A DNA stretch of 43,622 nucleotides, from the NCBI GenBank assembly GCA_028577615.1, contig JAJSDU010000023.1, positions 1 through 43,622 on the forward strand. Reading direction: 5' to 3'. Below, one piece after another: positions 19,514 through 29,005 of this stretch. Source of the DNA: Nitrosomonas sp. (GTDB lineage Bacteria > Pseudomonadota > Gammaproteobacteria > Burkholderiales > Nitrosomonadaceae). Under the pieces are notes generated by a model that did no database searches, was not told the origin of the DNA, and saw nothing but the letters and a program-made list of their open reading frames with translations. The translations under genes were made by a program, and so were the position numbers. Within the stretch, counting starts at the first letter, position 1; every line of letters begins with the position of its first letter.

Positions 19514-21436
19514 GTGCAAGCTGATACAAAAAAAGAACATTTAAGCTTCCAGACTGAGGCTAAGCAGCTGTTAAAGCTGATGATTCATTCCTTATACAGT
19601 AATAAGGAAATTTTTCTGCGCGAATTGATTTCCAATGCATCAGATGCCGCGGATAAACTGCGTTTTGAAGGACTTGCCGACGCTGCCTTATTTGAAAATG
19701 ATCCTGATCTGAGAATCAGAATCAGCTACGACAGTGAGGCCAGAACGGTCACTATCTCGGATAATGGGATAGGCATGTCAAGACAGGAAGTCATAGACCA
19801 TATCGGTACAATCGCAAAATCGGGTACGCGTGAATTTTTTAATTCACTGACCGGAGATCAGGCTAAAGATGCCCATCTCATCGGGCAATTTGGTGTCGGC
19901 TTTTATTCCGCTTTTATCGTTGCCGATAAAGTCACATTGTTTACCCGGCGGGCGGGGCTGACTGCGGAGCATGGCATCTGCTGGGAATCCAGCGGCGAGG
20001 GTGACTATACACTGGAGACTGTCACAAAGGGATCACGCGGCACGGACATTATTCTGCATTTGCGCGAAGACGAAAACGATCTTCTCAATGGTTACCGTTT
20101 GCGCAATATCATTCGTAAATACTCAGATCACATCACATTGCCCATTCTGATGAAAAGGGAAGAATGGTCGGACGAGGAAAAGCAAAACAAAATTACGGAT
20201 GAAGATGAGACAATCAATCAGGCGAATGCGTTATGGGCGCGTCCAAAAAATGAAATAACCGAAGAGCAGTATCACGAATTCTACAAGCACGTGGCGCATG
20301 ATTTCGAGCCGCCACTGACGTATGTTCATGCCCGTGTTGAAGGCCGCCAGGAATATACGCAACTGCTTTATATTCCTTCACGCGCGCCTTTTGATCTGTT
20401 TGATCGTGAACACCGCCACGGTATCAAGCTCTATGTGCAACGCGTATTCATCATGGACGATACCGAAAAGCTGATGCCCGGCTATCTTCGTTTTGTGCGT
20501 GGCGTGATCGATTCGAACAATCTGCCGCTGAATGTTTCACGGGAAATTTTGCAGGAATCGAAGGACATTGACGCGATCCGGTCAGGCTCGATTAAAAAAA
20601 TTCTGGGATTGATCGAAGATCTTGCCAAGGACGATTCCGATGCCGGTAAAGAAAAATTCAAGACTTTTTACAAAGAATTCGGTCAGGTACTCAAGGAAGG
20701 AGTGGGCGAGGATTTTGCCAATCGCGAACGCATCGCCAGATTGCTGCGTTTTGTTACCACGATCAGCGAAGCCGATGAGCCCACTGTCTCGCTTGTCGAT
20801 TATATCGGCCGCATGAAAGAAGGCCAGGAGAAGATTTATTTCATTACGGCCGACAACCTCAAAGCAGCGAGAAGCAGTCCACACCTCGAGGTTTTTCGCA
20901 AGAAAGGCATCGAAGTCCTGCTGCTGGCGGATCGGGTCGACGAATGGCTGGTCAGTCACCTGACAGAATTTGAGGGAAAACCATTGCAATCCATTGCGAA
21001 AGGCGGTCTGGATCTGGGTAGTCTTGAAGACGAAACGGAAAAGGAAGCACATAAAAAGGAAAGCACCGAACATCAAAATCTCATTGATAAAATGAAAGAA
21101 ACACTTGCCGACAAAGTGAAGGATGTTCGCATTACACTGCGATTGACCGAGTCGCCAGCCTGCCTGGTTGCGGATACCTATGATATGAGCGGAAATCTGG
21201 AGCGTCTGCTGAAGCAGGCGGGACAAAAAGTCACGCCGACCAAACCAATTCTGGAAATCAATCCCCATCATCCGATGGTGCAGCGTTTGAAAACTGAAGA
21301 GACGCATTTTGAAGACTGGAGCCACATTTTGTTTGATCAGGCGTTGCTGGCCGAGGGCGGCCACCCGGAAGATCCTGCGGCATTTGTCAAACGACTAAAC
21401 GAATTATTGCTGTCCGTTCCGCTGGTTAAGCAATAA
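19514..21436 (+). CDS. htpG: Chaperone HtpG (bacterial Hsp90)
   Basis: An ATP-dependent cytoplasmic chaperone that remodels late folding intermediates. The 640-residue protein has the GHKL ATPase motifs ([14 protein letters not shown] near residue 38, DNGIGM near 83, [11 protein letters not shown] near 122), the middle domain with the catalytic-loop Arg region ([13 protein letters not shown] near 340), and the C-terminal dimerisation domain. The start is GTG 19514 with AAGGAGAG at 19502-19509, a strong ribosome site. It is monocistronic by layout: a heat-shock-like promoter before it and an intrinsic terminator after it. Confidence 0.97.
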   Translation: MQADTKKEHLSFQTEAKQLLKLMIHSLYSNKEIFLRELISNASDAADKLRFEGLADAALFENDPDLRIRISYDSEARTVTISDNGIGMSRQEVIDHIGTIAKSGTREFFNSLTGDQAKDAHLIGQFGVGFYSAFIVADKVTLFTRRAGLTAEHGICWESSGEGDYTLETVTKGSRGTDIILHLREDENDLLNGYRLRNIIRKYSDHITLPILMKREEWSDEEKQNKITDEDETINQANALWARPKNEITEEQYHEFYKHVAHDFEPPLTYVHARVEGRQEYTQLLYIPSRAPFDLFDREHRHGIKLYVQRVFIMDDTEKLMPGYLRFVRGVIDSNNLPLNVSREILQESKDIDAIRSGSIKKILGLIEDLAKDDSDAGKEKFKTFYKEFGQVLKEGVGEDFANRERIARLLRFVTTISEADEPTVSLVDYIGRMKEGQEKIYFITADNLKAARSSPHLEVFRKKGIEVLLLADRVDEWLVSHLTEFEGKPLQSIAKGGLDLGSLEDETEKEAHKKESTEHQNLIDKMKETLADKVKDVRITLRLTESPACLVADTYDMSGNLERLLKQAGQKVTPTKPILEINPHHPMVQRLKTEETHFEDWSHILFDQALLAEGGHPEDPAAFVKRLNELLLSVPLVKQ

Positions 21437-21468
21437 ATCCGATTCCAGATTTGCTGAATTCCAGTCAC

Positions 21469-21517
21469 ACCGCTTCCGTGCACGTTAATTTGTACGGAAG
21501 CGGTTTCTGTTTTTTTA
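21469..21517 (+). terminator. Intrinsic terminator of htpG
   Basis: ACCGCTTCCGT (21469-21479) pairs perfectly with ACGGAAGCGGT (21494-21504), followed by TTCTGTTTTTTTA. It is a GC-rich 11-bp stem plus T-run, 33 bases after the htpG stop, and the best intrinsic terminator in the window. Confidence 0.85.
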
Positions 21518-21597
21518 TTGACGCTAAAGATTCCTGGTTTTTATAGCGCCATTTTCGTATTATTATCGTTTTAGTGCTTTTTTATTACGGTGCGCTG

Positions 21598-22227
21598 ATG
21601 AATATGGTCCATATTCCTGCCGATTCGGTAACACTGGAAGGCGAACTGTTTCTTCCATCCTCGGGAAGCGGCATTGTATTGTTTGCGCATGGTAGCGGCA
21701 GCAGCCGGCTAAGTCCCCGCAACCTGTTTGTCGCTGAGGTCCTGCAACGTAATGGCATCGGCACACTCTTATTCGATCTGCTGACGCGCGAGGAAGATCA
21801 GGATTACGCCATGCGTTTCGATATCAACCTGTTAACGCAGCGCCTGCTCGCTGCGACGCAATGGCTGCAGAAGAAGCCGGAAGTTTCGGGGGCGCCTCTG
21901 GGTTATTTCGGCGCCAGCACGGGAGCGGCCGCAGCGCTACAGGCGGCTGCAAAACAGGGTAAGGAAATAGCCGCGGTGGTATCGCGCGGCGGCAGGCCTG
22001 ATCTGGCAGGAAATGCTGCATTGCGTCAGGTTACTGCACCTACACTGTTGATTGTGGGGGGTGCGGATTATGGTGTTATTGAATTGAATCAGCAGGCTTT
22101 TGTCGTACTGCACTGTACCAAAACACTTACTCTGGTGCCCGGCGCAACACATTTGTTCGAAGAAGCCGGAACGCTGGAGAAAGCTGCCCAACATGCGGTC
22201 GACTGGTTTCTAAAATACTTGAAATAG
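21598..22227 (+). CDS. Dienelactone-hydrolase-like alpha/beta hydrolase
   Basis: Probable cytoplasmic serine hydrolase of 209 residues. A FAHGSGSS oxyanion-type turn lies near residue 27. The nucleophile elbow GASTG lies near residue 103 (Ser flanked by two Gly). An Asp (GGADYGV, near 154) and a late His (GATHLFEE, near 184) complete the catalytic set. Such domains often occur fused to phosphoribosyltransferases; here it stands alone. Substrate unknown. I chose ATG 21598; a GTG 24 bases upstream or ATG 21604 are alternatives, with no strong ribosome site to decide. It precedes the dehydrogenase gene by 41 bases. Confidence 0.75.
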   Translation: MNMVHIPADSVTLEGELFLPSSGSGIVLFAHGSGSSRLSPRNLFVAEVLQRNGIGTLLFDLLTREEDQDYAMRFDINLLTQRLLAATQWLQKKPEVSGAPLGYFGASTGAAAALQAAAKQGKEIAAVVSRGGRPDLAGNAALRQVTAPTLLIVGGADYGVIELNQQAFVVLHCTKTLTLVPGATHLFEEAGTLEKAAQHAVDWFLKYLK

Positions 22228-22268
22228 CGGTCCGGTTCATATGGCATCAAATTTAAGGATTTCCACCC

Positions 22269-23225
22269 ATGCGCGCTGTTTTTCTTGATTTTGCATCTGT
22301 TACCCGTGATGATATGGATTGTACTGCGCTTGAACAGGCTGTTTCGCCATGGCAATACCATGACGAGACGGATGTTGACCAGGTGCTGGAGCGTATCCAG
22401 GATGCGGAAGTTGTAGTCTGCAATAAATTTTCATTGAATCGCGAAATCATCGCTGCAGCCAGTCGGCTGAAGTTAATTTGCATTGCGGCGACCGGGTACA
22501 ATAATATTGATCTCAAAGCTGCGACTGAACGGGGAATTCCGGTGTGTAATGTGCGCGGCTACGCAACGCCGTCAGTCGTGCAGCATGTTTTTATGCTGAT
22601 GCTGAATCTGACATGCCATTTTGAGGACTACCGGCAATTGGTCAAAAATGGCCGCTGGCAGACCAGCCGGCATTTCTGCCCATTGGATTTCGGTATTGAG
22701 GAGTTGGCGGGTAAGGTATTAGGCATTATCGGTTATGGCGAGCTGGGAAGATCTGTCGCCGATGTAGCCAGGGCATTCGGGATGCGTGTCTGCATTGCGG
22801 AGCATAAAGGATTGTCATCGGCACGTACAGGACGAATGCTGTTTGATGAAGTCCTTCGACAATCCGACTTTATTTCCTTGCACTGTCCATTGCTGGAAGA
22901 TACACGTGGCATGATCGGCCAGAGAGAGTTCGAATTAATGCGCCCAACAGCCTATCTGATCAATACCGCGCGTGGCGCAATCGTCAATGAAGCTGATTTG
23001 TTGCAGGCCTTGTCCAGCGGCCGGATTGCCGGTGCGGGACTGGATGTTTTACAGAAAGAGCCGCCGGATCATGAAAATTTGTTGCTTCAGTATCCGCATG
23101 CCAATTTGATCATTACACCGCATGTCGCCTGGGCCAGCAGAGAATCGCGCCAACGCCTGCTGGATCAGATTGCCGGTAACATTTGCAATTTTTATCACGG
23201 CAGACCGTTTAATCAAGTCCTGTAA
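22269..23225 (+). CDS. D-2-hydroxyacid dehydrogenase (glycerate dehydrogenase-like)
   Basis: An NAD(P)-dependent oxidoreductase of 318 residues, probably reducing hydroxypyruvate or glyoxylate. The nucleotide-binding GYGELG motif lies near residue 156. The catalytic set is Arg in NTARGAIVN (near 238), Glu in QKEPPDHENLL (near 263) and His in TPHVAWAS (near 280). Sequence character resembles HprA glycerate dehydrogenases more than SerA, as there is no ACT domain. AAGGA lies 8 bases before ATG 22269. The gene converges on the histidine kinase with 34 bases between the stops. Exact substrate is inferred. Confidence 0.85.
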   Translation: MRAVFLDFASVTRDDMDCTALEQAVSPWQYHDETDVDQVLERIQDAEVVVCNKFSLNREIIAAASRLKLICIAATGYNNIDLKAATERGIPVCNVRGYATPSVVQHVFMLMLNLTCHFEDYRQLVKNGRWQTSRHFCPLDFGIEELAGKVLGIIGYGELGRSVADVARAFGMRVCIAEHKGLSSARTGRMLFDEVLRQSDFISLHCPLLEDTRGMIGQREFELMRPTAYLINTARGAIVNEADLLQALSSGRIAGAGLDVLQKEPPDHENLLLQYPHANLIITPHVAWASRESRQRLLDQIAGNICNFYHGRPFNQVL

Positions 23226-23259
23226 ATATTTGTTGCAGAAGTAACGCCAGCACGTTGAT

Positions 23260-26200
23260 TCAAAGTGTGTCAAGATAGGCTTCGACCGCTTTAAGTGCTT
23301 TATCAAGCTGGATGAACAAATTGTCGAGTGATTCTCTGTCGTTATTCCTGCCGGCTTGTTCCATTTCGGCGCAAATATCGCCGAGTTTTAGCGCACCAAC
23401 CGAACGTGATGACGATTTAAGCTTATGCGCAATTAAGCCAGCAGTCGTCAATTGATTATTCTGCAGTGCCGTTCGTAATTCTGCGGCCGTCTGCGTAGCA
23501 CTGAGCCGGTAATCGTGCAGCATGTCTTTAATAATTTCCGGATCATTGCCTACAAACCCTTCGAGGATGTGCACATTTACAGGCGCTTCATTCGTCTGAT
23601 CAGCCGTAGCTGTTTCCACCGATGTATCCGCCGCTTTTTGCCCGGACTGCCTCTTTTCTTCTGAATCCGGCTGGCTCTGCGACATGTATTTTTCCAGCAT
23701 CAGGCGCAGATCCTCAAGCTGAACCGGCTTGCTGAGATAATCATCCATGCCGGCACTCAGGCAGTGTTCCCGTTCGCCTTTAAGTGCGTTGGCGGTTAAC
23801 GCGACAATGGGGATGTGGCAATTTTCTGATTCAAGCTCACGAATGTTTTTCGTCAATTCAAAACCATCTATTTCCGGCATATGCAGATCGGTCAATACCA
23901 GTGCATACTTACAGTTCTGCCAGCGTCCTAATGCTTCACGCCCGTCATTGGCGATATCGGCGGCATAACCGAGCAGGGTCAGTTGCTGCCGGATGACTTT
24001 CTGATTGATTTCATTATCTTCAGCGACCAGAATCAGCTTGCCTTGCTGCAAGGCTTCTTCACGCGAAATGGCGAGTGGTCTTGTTGCATGGATATCAGGC
24101 GACGGCAAATTGATTTCTTCGGGTTCGGTTCTTCCGGCTGCCAGCGCCATTGCTCTCAGCAGGGACTGGCGGTACATCACGTCACCATCCAGGGTAACGA
24201 TATCGATATCTTCAACGCGCGCCTGTTTGCGGCGGCCGCGCTTAATGATAATAAAATGGGGTTCCAGGCGCGCGCCTAATACCTCCGATCGCTCACTGAA
24301 AGCAACGCGCAATTCTTCTATCGGCGGCTCGTGATTTCCGGCATCGATAACGATCAGCCATAAACCGGCTTTCAGTTTTTTTATGTATTGCAGGGCGGTG
24401 GTTAAATCAGGAATCTGGTCAACAGATGCCCCCGCGCTTTTTAAATAAACCGCGAGATCATTGCCTAATCCATCATGATTGCCGAAAATCAGACAGCACA
24501 GCCCTGACAGTTCTGTCGCTTTGTATTTGGTCTCCCCGCTGTCAGCCAAAGGCTTGAAAGGCATTTGAATAACAAATGTGGAGCCCTGAGCAGGCTGGCT
24601 TTGTACCGTGATTTCGGCATCCATCAACTCCGCCAGATGATGTGAGATGGCCAGCCCAAGGCCGGTTCCACCAAAACGGCGCGTGGTTGACGGGTCTCCC
24701 TGGGAAAAGGACTGGAAGAGTTTGTCCAGTGTTTCCTTATCCATGCCAATACCATTATCGGTGACCTGAAAAGTGACGACGATTTTCTCCGCTTCGGATT
24801 CAGTCAGCATAACCCGTACTGAGACTTTGCCCGGTTTTTCCTGCTTGCTGGAAAATTTGATGGCGTTGTTGATAATGTTCACCAGTACCTGCCGGATTCG
24901 TAACGGATCGCCCAATACGTTTTCAGGAATGGACGGATCGATGAACAAAGTCAATTCCACATTCTTGCTCTGCGCGAGATGCGCAAGCATGCCGCAGGCA
25001 TTTTCGACGACGCTGGCCAGCGGCATGGGAATCTTTTCGATTTCCAATTTCCCGGCTTCAATCTTGGAAAAATCGAGAATGTCTTCAATAATGGCCAGCA
25101 AGGCATATGCCGAGTCACGTATCAGGTTGGCCATTTCCATCTGATAGCCGCTCAGGCTGGTCTGCCGGAGCACGTCGATCATGCCGATGACGCCATTCAT
25201 CGGCGTGCGGATTTCATGGCTCATCGCGGCCAGAAATGCAGACTTTGCCTTGTTTGCGGCTTCCGCGTCATTTCTGGCCTGTTCCAGATCCTTCATGATA
25301 CGCACATGTTCCCGCATATCGCGCATGACACCGGTAAAATGCCGTTCCTCGCCGACAAGGTATTCACTGACAGCCAGATATACCGGAATGTGCTCACCGT
25401 TTTTATGCACGGCTGCCACTTCACGGCCTTGTCCTATGCCATGCGAACCTTTGAGATAAGGGCGCCCGACATACTGCTGGCCATGCCCGGTTTTACAATA
25501 CCGCTCCATATAATATACATGCTGCGAACGATCAGGCTCGGGCACCAGAATGGCAATGTTTTTTCCGATAACTTCTTCAGGCGTATAACCGAACAGTTTT
25601 TCCATCACCGGGTTTGCGGAAAGAATGACGCCAATCTGATCGGTTGTCACTACGCAGTCAACCATATGTTCCACAACAGAGCGCGTTTCTTCTTCCTTGA
25701 TCGCCAGAGCTGCGTTGGCATGCTGTAAATCAGCAGTACGGGCTGTCACCCGTTCCTCCAGTTCCTGATTGAGCTGGCGTAAATTCTGCTCCGCGTTTCT
25801 GCGCTCCTGATTGCTGGCATTCAGGCGTTCGATCATGATATTGAACGTGTGCCCCAGCTGCCGCATTTCATTCCAGCCGGCGATCGAAACACGCTCATCA
25901 AGATTGCCCGCGGCAATTTCCAGTGCGCCGCGGTTCAGCTGCTTCAGTGGTACGACAACGCGACGGTTAAACAGAAAAGCGCCGAAAATAACGCCCAGCA
26001 GAGTAGCACCCAGAATGACCAGGCTATAACGTTTAATCTGAATGACATTGGCAAACGCTTCATCGACATCCTTTTTGACAACAATGCCCCAGTTCACTCT
26101 GGGCAGGTACCGCCAGACAGCGACAACTTCATTATCGTGAAAATCCTGCATAATGGCTCCCCCGGATTTTCCGGAAAGCGCGTTGCTCAACGCTGTTGAG

Positions 26201-26976
26201 TAAGGCTTATTCAGGAGAATTTTACGTTTTAATGCGGCATCAGGGTCTGTATTAAGCGGCGCCATAATGAGTGCCGTATGTTCATCCTCAAGCCGTGCGA
26301 CCACGGTCTCACCGGTTTCGCCCAGGCCGGTATTGTTGGACAGTACTTCGAACACATGCTCGCTGTAAAACTGCAGTGCAAGTACGCCGACCACCTGTTT
26401 GTCAATGATAACGGGCAAGCCGATGAATGCGGCGATGGCGCCATAAGAAGGTTCATAAAATTCAAAATCCGAGATTGAACTTTCGCGATGTTCTAACGCA
26501 TGACGCATGACCTGACTCAAGCCGGTACGGCTGTAACGGCCGGTGAACAGATTGGTGGCGAAATCGGATTCGTGGGCTTGCGTGTAAACAATATCGCCTT
26601 TTACCGAAATCAGGAAGATATCGTAGTAACTGGCGTCTGTGACAAAGCGTCCAAAATGATCACGGTACTGCGCATCGAGCTGGCGGTAGGCTTCCGAATC
26701 AACCCCGTGTGTTTCAAATACCCTGGGAAACTGGAGCATGGCTTCGCGTGTTGCGGATGTATCATTCAGTAAGTGGGCATCGAGCAGGCGCTCTTTGAGA
26801 TAGGTTTCAATCTGTTCGACCTTTTTATCCGCGATCGCGGATAAGTTTTCGATGACTGTTTTTTCTATCTCGTTTTCAAAGGTATGCAGAAAGCTGTTGC
26901 CAATGAGCACGATTGGCAGTAAGGAAACCAGCGTAAACCAGACGGCGAAACGTTGCGTGAGCGAAGTAAATTTCAT
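23260..26976 (-). CDS. Hybrid sensor histidine kinase (dCache-HAMP-PAS-HisKA-HATPase-REC-HPt)
   Basis: A BarA-like membrane kinase of 1238 residues, probably starting a His-Asp-His phosphorelay. Order: membrane helix (about 10-30), periplasmic Cache-type sensor (about 35-310), second helix (316-338), HAMP (338-392), coiled coil, PAS (430-545), HisKA with phospho-His587 in MSHEIRTP, HATPase with NIINNA, DNGIGM and GGTGLGLAI (680-805), a degenerate receiver (about 825-945), a true receiver with Asp1030 in LTDLHMPE and Lys1083, and an HPt with His1184. ATG 26976 is preferred because GAGGG lies 8 bases upstream; the ATG at 26982 is too close. No response regulator with an output domain is adjacent, so partner and signal are unknown. 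Confidence 0.92.
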   Translation of the reverse strand: MKFTSLTQRFAVWFTLVSLLPIVLIGNSFLHTFENEIEKTVIENLSAIADKKVEQIETYLKERLLDAHLLNDTSATREAMLQFPRVFETHGVDSEAYRQLDAQYRDHFGRFVTDASYYDIFLISVKGDIVYTQAHESDFATNLFTGRYSRTGLSQVMRHALEHRESSISDFEFYEPSYGAIAAFIGLPVIIDKQVVGVLALQFYSEHVFEVLSNNTGLGETGETVVARLEDEHTALIMAPLNTDPDAALKRKILLNKPYSTALSNALSGKSGGAIMQDFHDNEVVAVWRYLPRVNWGIVVKKDVDEAFANVIQIKRYSLVILGATLLGVIFGAFLFNRRVVVPLKQLNRGALEIAAGNLDERVSIAGWNEMRQLGHTFNIMIERLNASNQERRNAEQNLRQLNQELEERVTARTADLQHANAALAIKEEETRSVVEHMVDCVVTTDQIGVILSANPVMEKLFGYTPEEVIGKNIAILVPEPDRSQHVYYMERYCKTGHGQQYVGRPYLKGSHGIGQGREVAAVHKNGEHIPVYLAVSEYLVGEERHFTGVMRDMREHVRIMKDLEQARNDAEAANKAKSAFLAAMSHEIRTPMNGVIGMIDVLRQTSLSGYQMEMANLIRDSAYALLAIIEDILDFSKIEAGKLEIEKIPMPLASVVENACGMLAHLAQSKNVELTLFIDPSIPENVLGDPLRIRQVLVNIINNAIKFSSKQEKPGKVSVRVMLTESEAEKIVVTFQVTDNGIGMDKETLDKLFQSFSQGDPSTTRRFGGTGLGLAISHHLAELMDAEITVQSQPAQGSTFVIQMPFKPLADSGETKYKATELSGLCCLIFGNHDGLGNDLAVYLKSAGASVDQIPDLTTALQYIKKLKAGLWLIVIDAGNHEPPIEELRVAFSERSEVLGARLEPHFIIIKRGRRKQARVEDIDIVTLDGDVMYRQSLLRAMALAAGRTEPEEINLPSPDIHATRPLAISREEALQQGKLILVAEDNEINQKVIRQQLTLLGYAADIANDGREALGRWQNCKYALVLTDLHMPEIDGFELTKNIRELESENCHIPIVALTANALKGEREHCLSAGMDDYLSKPVQLEDLRLMLEKYMSQSQPDSEEKRQSGQKAADTSVETATADQTNEAPVNVHILEGFVGNDPEIIKDMLHDYRLSATQTAAELRTALQNNQLTTAGLIAHKLKSSSRSVGALKLGDICAEMEQAGRNNDRESLDNLFIQLDKALKAVEAYLDTL

Positions 26977-27170
26977 TTGCATACCCTCGCGGTCATAGAG
27001 ACAATGATACAGTGGTTAGACTTGCGACTAGTCTTCTTCTTTTTGTAAACAGAATCTGTTGCTGATAATCATAGTAGCAGATATCGTGACGGCTTGTCCG
27101 TGGTAAAATTTTGCAACGGATAACAGACTTCTCAATCAAGGTTATCAACTTTCAATCAATTTTTTGCAGA

Positions 27171-27620
27171 ATGACTACGGATAAGTTTCAGGTATCACTT
27201 GTTCAGTGGCAGGATAGTATTTCATCGCTGCGTGCTGTGCGGGAAGCGGTATTCATTCTCGAGCAACGGGTGCCCGAAGCGCTGGAATGGGACGCGTATG
27301 ACCCGGTAAGCATTCATGTGCTTGCGATGACTGTGCCAGGCGGAAAGCCGGTGGGGACTGCGAGGCTTTTGTCCGATGGCCATATTGGTCGCATGGCGGT
27401 TCTGATGGAGTGGCGCGGCAAGGGGATAGGCAGTGCCATGCTGCGTTGTCTTATCGATAAGGCCAGACAGGATGGCATGGCAGAAATCAAACTCAACGCG
27501 CAGGTTGCCGCAAAAACGTTCTATGCGGGATTTGGTTTTCAGGAAACAGGCAGTGAATTCATGGAAGCGGGGATTCCACACGTCAAAATGTTTCTGCTTC
27601 TTTCAGCGGAAGTGACATGA
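27171..27620 (+). CDS. GNAT-family N-acetyltransferase
   Basis: Predicted acetyl-CoA-dependent acyltransferase of 149 residues. The acetyl-CoA-binding motif A is visible near residues 78-90 (MEWRGKGIGSAMLRC, with the R-x-x-G-x-G core), followed by KLNAQVAAKTFYAGFGF, typical of ElaA/YjdJ-like members. I chose ATG 27171, which gives a normal GNAT start; the frame is open 60 bases further upstream. Substrate unknown. It converges on the small coiled-coil gene, 18 bases between stops. Confidence 0.85.
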   Translation: MTTDKFQVSLVQWQDSISSLRAVREAVFILEQRVPEALEWDAYDPVSIHVLAMTVPGGKPVGTARLLSDGHIGRMAVLMEWRGKGIGSAMLRCLIDKARQDGMAEIKLNAQVAAKTFYAGFGFQETGSEFMEAGIPHVKMFLLLSAEVT

Positions 27621-27638
27621 CAATGTATCCGGTGATTT

Positions 27639-27977
27639 TTAGTCTCTTCCGGATTGCTGCCATTCACGTTCCAGAATATCAGATGCTTCCTTCCACTGAC
27701 TTGATGCGCGTTCCAGTCTGCGATTGGCCTCAACCGATTTCTGCCGTGTTGTTTCAAGGTTTTTTTCGCGCTCGGCCAGTCGTTCCTTGGCGACCTGCAA
27801 CTGTTTTTCCGCAAAAGCGACATCTTTTTGCAGGTTGTCCGCTTCTCTCCTCGCCTGCATCATCTGCTCGTATGCCGCATTGGCGCGATTCTGCAGCTGT
27901 TGAAGCGATGCGCCGACTTCAGCATGGGAAGCGGGAATATATAGACTGAGTAGAATTGCGATCAGAAAAACTTTCAT
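27639..27977 (-). CDS. Small exported coiled-coil protein, unknown function
   Basis: A 112-residue protein with a clear signal peptide (MKVFLIAILLSLYIPASHA, cleavage after residue 19 predicted). The rest is almost entirely charged and alanine-rich with heptad-like spacing (residues about 24-105), so it should be one long periplasmic coiled coil. AAGGAA lies 6 bases before ATG 27977, supporting the start. It lacks a lipobox. It loosely resembles small DUF4398-like periplasmic proteins, but I cannot assign a family. It diverges from the Cys-rich gene at 28157, sharing a 179-base intergenic region. Confidence 0.7.
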   Translation of the reverse strand: MKVFLIAILLSLYIPASHAEVGASLQQLQNRANAAYEQMMQARREADNLQKDVAFAEKQLQVAKERLAEREKNLETTRQKSVEANRRLERASSQWKEASDILEREWQQSGRD

Positions 27978-28156
27978 CCGGATTCCTTCGTTGATTCATG
28001 GCTAATCATTCATACCAAAACTATTGGCGTATTGCATGCATCATCCGTGTATTCGACATTCGCGTCAAGAATGAACCGATGTTTTTTGCACTTTATCGCC
28101 AATGAAGAGACAATGCGCATTTTAACCCAGCAAATGAATTGGAGCATCATACAGCA

Positions 28157-28552
28157 ATGAAACAATTTATCTGTCAAAGTAGAAAGATCGTACATTATTT
28201 CAATCGTTTGATTTTGCCGATTGCCGGATTGTGGTTGATTTTACTGGCTATGCCGGTTCAAGCGAGTTGCGAAGGCTGCCTTTGTTCAGGCGATCCGTGC
28301 CGGTTATGCCCGTTGCCCGCCATGGAAAGTGACGCGGTCAGATCCGATGAACCCGAAATTTGTGCCAGGATCCGCGCCAGAGTACCGCCTGCATCCGCAC
28401 AACCCGGCGCGAATGAATATTTTCCGAATCTCGATCAATCAATAGCGGCCTGTGTCAGTGAAGGCGGCGATGTCATTCGTAACCGGCGGCGCAGTGAGGA
28501 ATTTCCGTCCCGATTTTATTGCAAACCGCCTGCGTCGGTTACAATTCGTTAG
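28157..28552 (+). CDS. Small Cys-rich exported protein, unknown function
   Basis: A 131-residue protein not recognised. A hydrophobic stretch at about residues 18-36 ending in VQAS looks like a signal peptide or anchor. Directly after it comes a cysteine cluster of the form C-x2-C-x-C-x4-C-x2-C (starting CEGCLC), and three more Cys lie further on (EICAR, AACVSE, FYCKPP). The spacing suggests metal binding or disulfides in the periplasm. I chose ATG 28157; GGAG at 28141-28144 is 12 bases upstream, rather far, and a TTG at 28139 is an alternative. dtd starts 6 bases after the stop, so the two are probably co-transcribed. Confidence 0.6.
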   Translation: MKQFICQSRKIVHYFNRLILPIAGLWLILLAMPVQASCEGCLCSGDPCRLCPLPAMESDAVRSDEPEICARIRARVPPASAQPGANEYFPNLDQSIAACVSEGGDVIRNRRRSEEFPSRFYCKPPASVTIR

Positions 28553-28558
28553 GTTAGA

Positions 28559-29005
28559 ATGATTACTGTGATACAACGTGTCAGCGCGGCTAAAGTTACC
28601 GTTGGTAATCAGGAAATTGGCGCGATTGGCAACGGAATTATGGCGCTGGTCGCTGTTGAGAAAGACGATACGGCCAGAGCAGCAGACCGGTTACTGGAGC
28701 GCATATTGAGTTATCGCATTTTTCCGGATGAAAACGAACGTATGAACATCAGTCTGCGCGCGATAAACGGAGGATTATTACTGGTTCCGCAGTTCACGCT
28801 TGCCGCCGACACCAGCACGGGTAACCGCCCCAGCTTTACAGGATCGGCATCGCCGGAAAAAGGGCGTGAATGGTTTGCCTATCTGCAAACTGTTGCTGAC
28901 AAAATCTATCCGGGTACGCAATATGGACAATTTGGCGCGGATATGCAGGTTACATTGACCAATGTCGGGCCGGCGACGTTTATTTTGCGGGTTCCTGCTG
29001 TCTAG
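28559..29005 (+). CDS. dtd: D-aminoacyl-tRNA deacylase
   Basis: Hydrolyses D-amino acids (and Gly mischarged on tRNA-Ala) from tRNA, a proofreading enzyme. The 148-residue protein has the family N-terminus (MITVIQRVSAAKVTV), the active-site LVPQFTLAADT segment (usually SQFTL; here Pro replaces Ser) and the cross-subunit Gly-Pro motif in NVGPATF. Length is standard. It starts 6 bases after the Cys-rich gene. Its TAG stop shares the CTAG at 29002-29005 with the stop of the convergent bepA gene. Confidence 0.95.
   Translation: MITVIQRVSAAKVTVGNQEIGAIGNGIMALVAVEKDDTARAADRLLERILSYRIFPDENERMNISLRAINGGLLLVPQFTLAADTSTGNRPSFTGSASPEKGREWFAYLQTVADKIYPGTQYGQFGADMQVTLTNVGPATFILRVPAV

Noticed and set aside
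20582-21364. 260-codon open frame opposite htpG
   Set aside because: It is a shadow of the conserved htpG frame with no recognisable motif or ribosome site.
24979-25728. 249-codon open frame opposite the histidine kinase
   Set aside because: It lies entirely antisense to well-conserved HisKA and PAS regions and shows no protein-family character.
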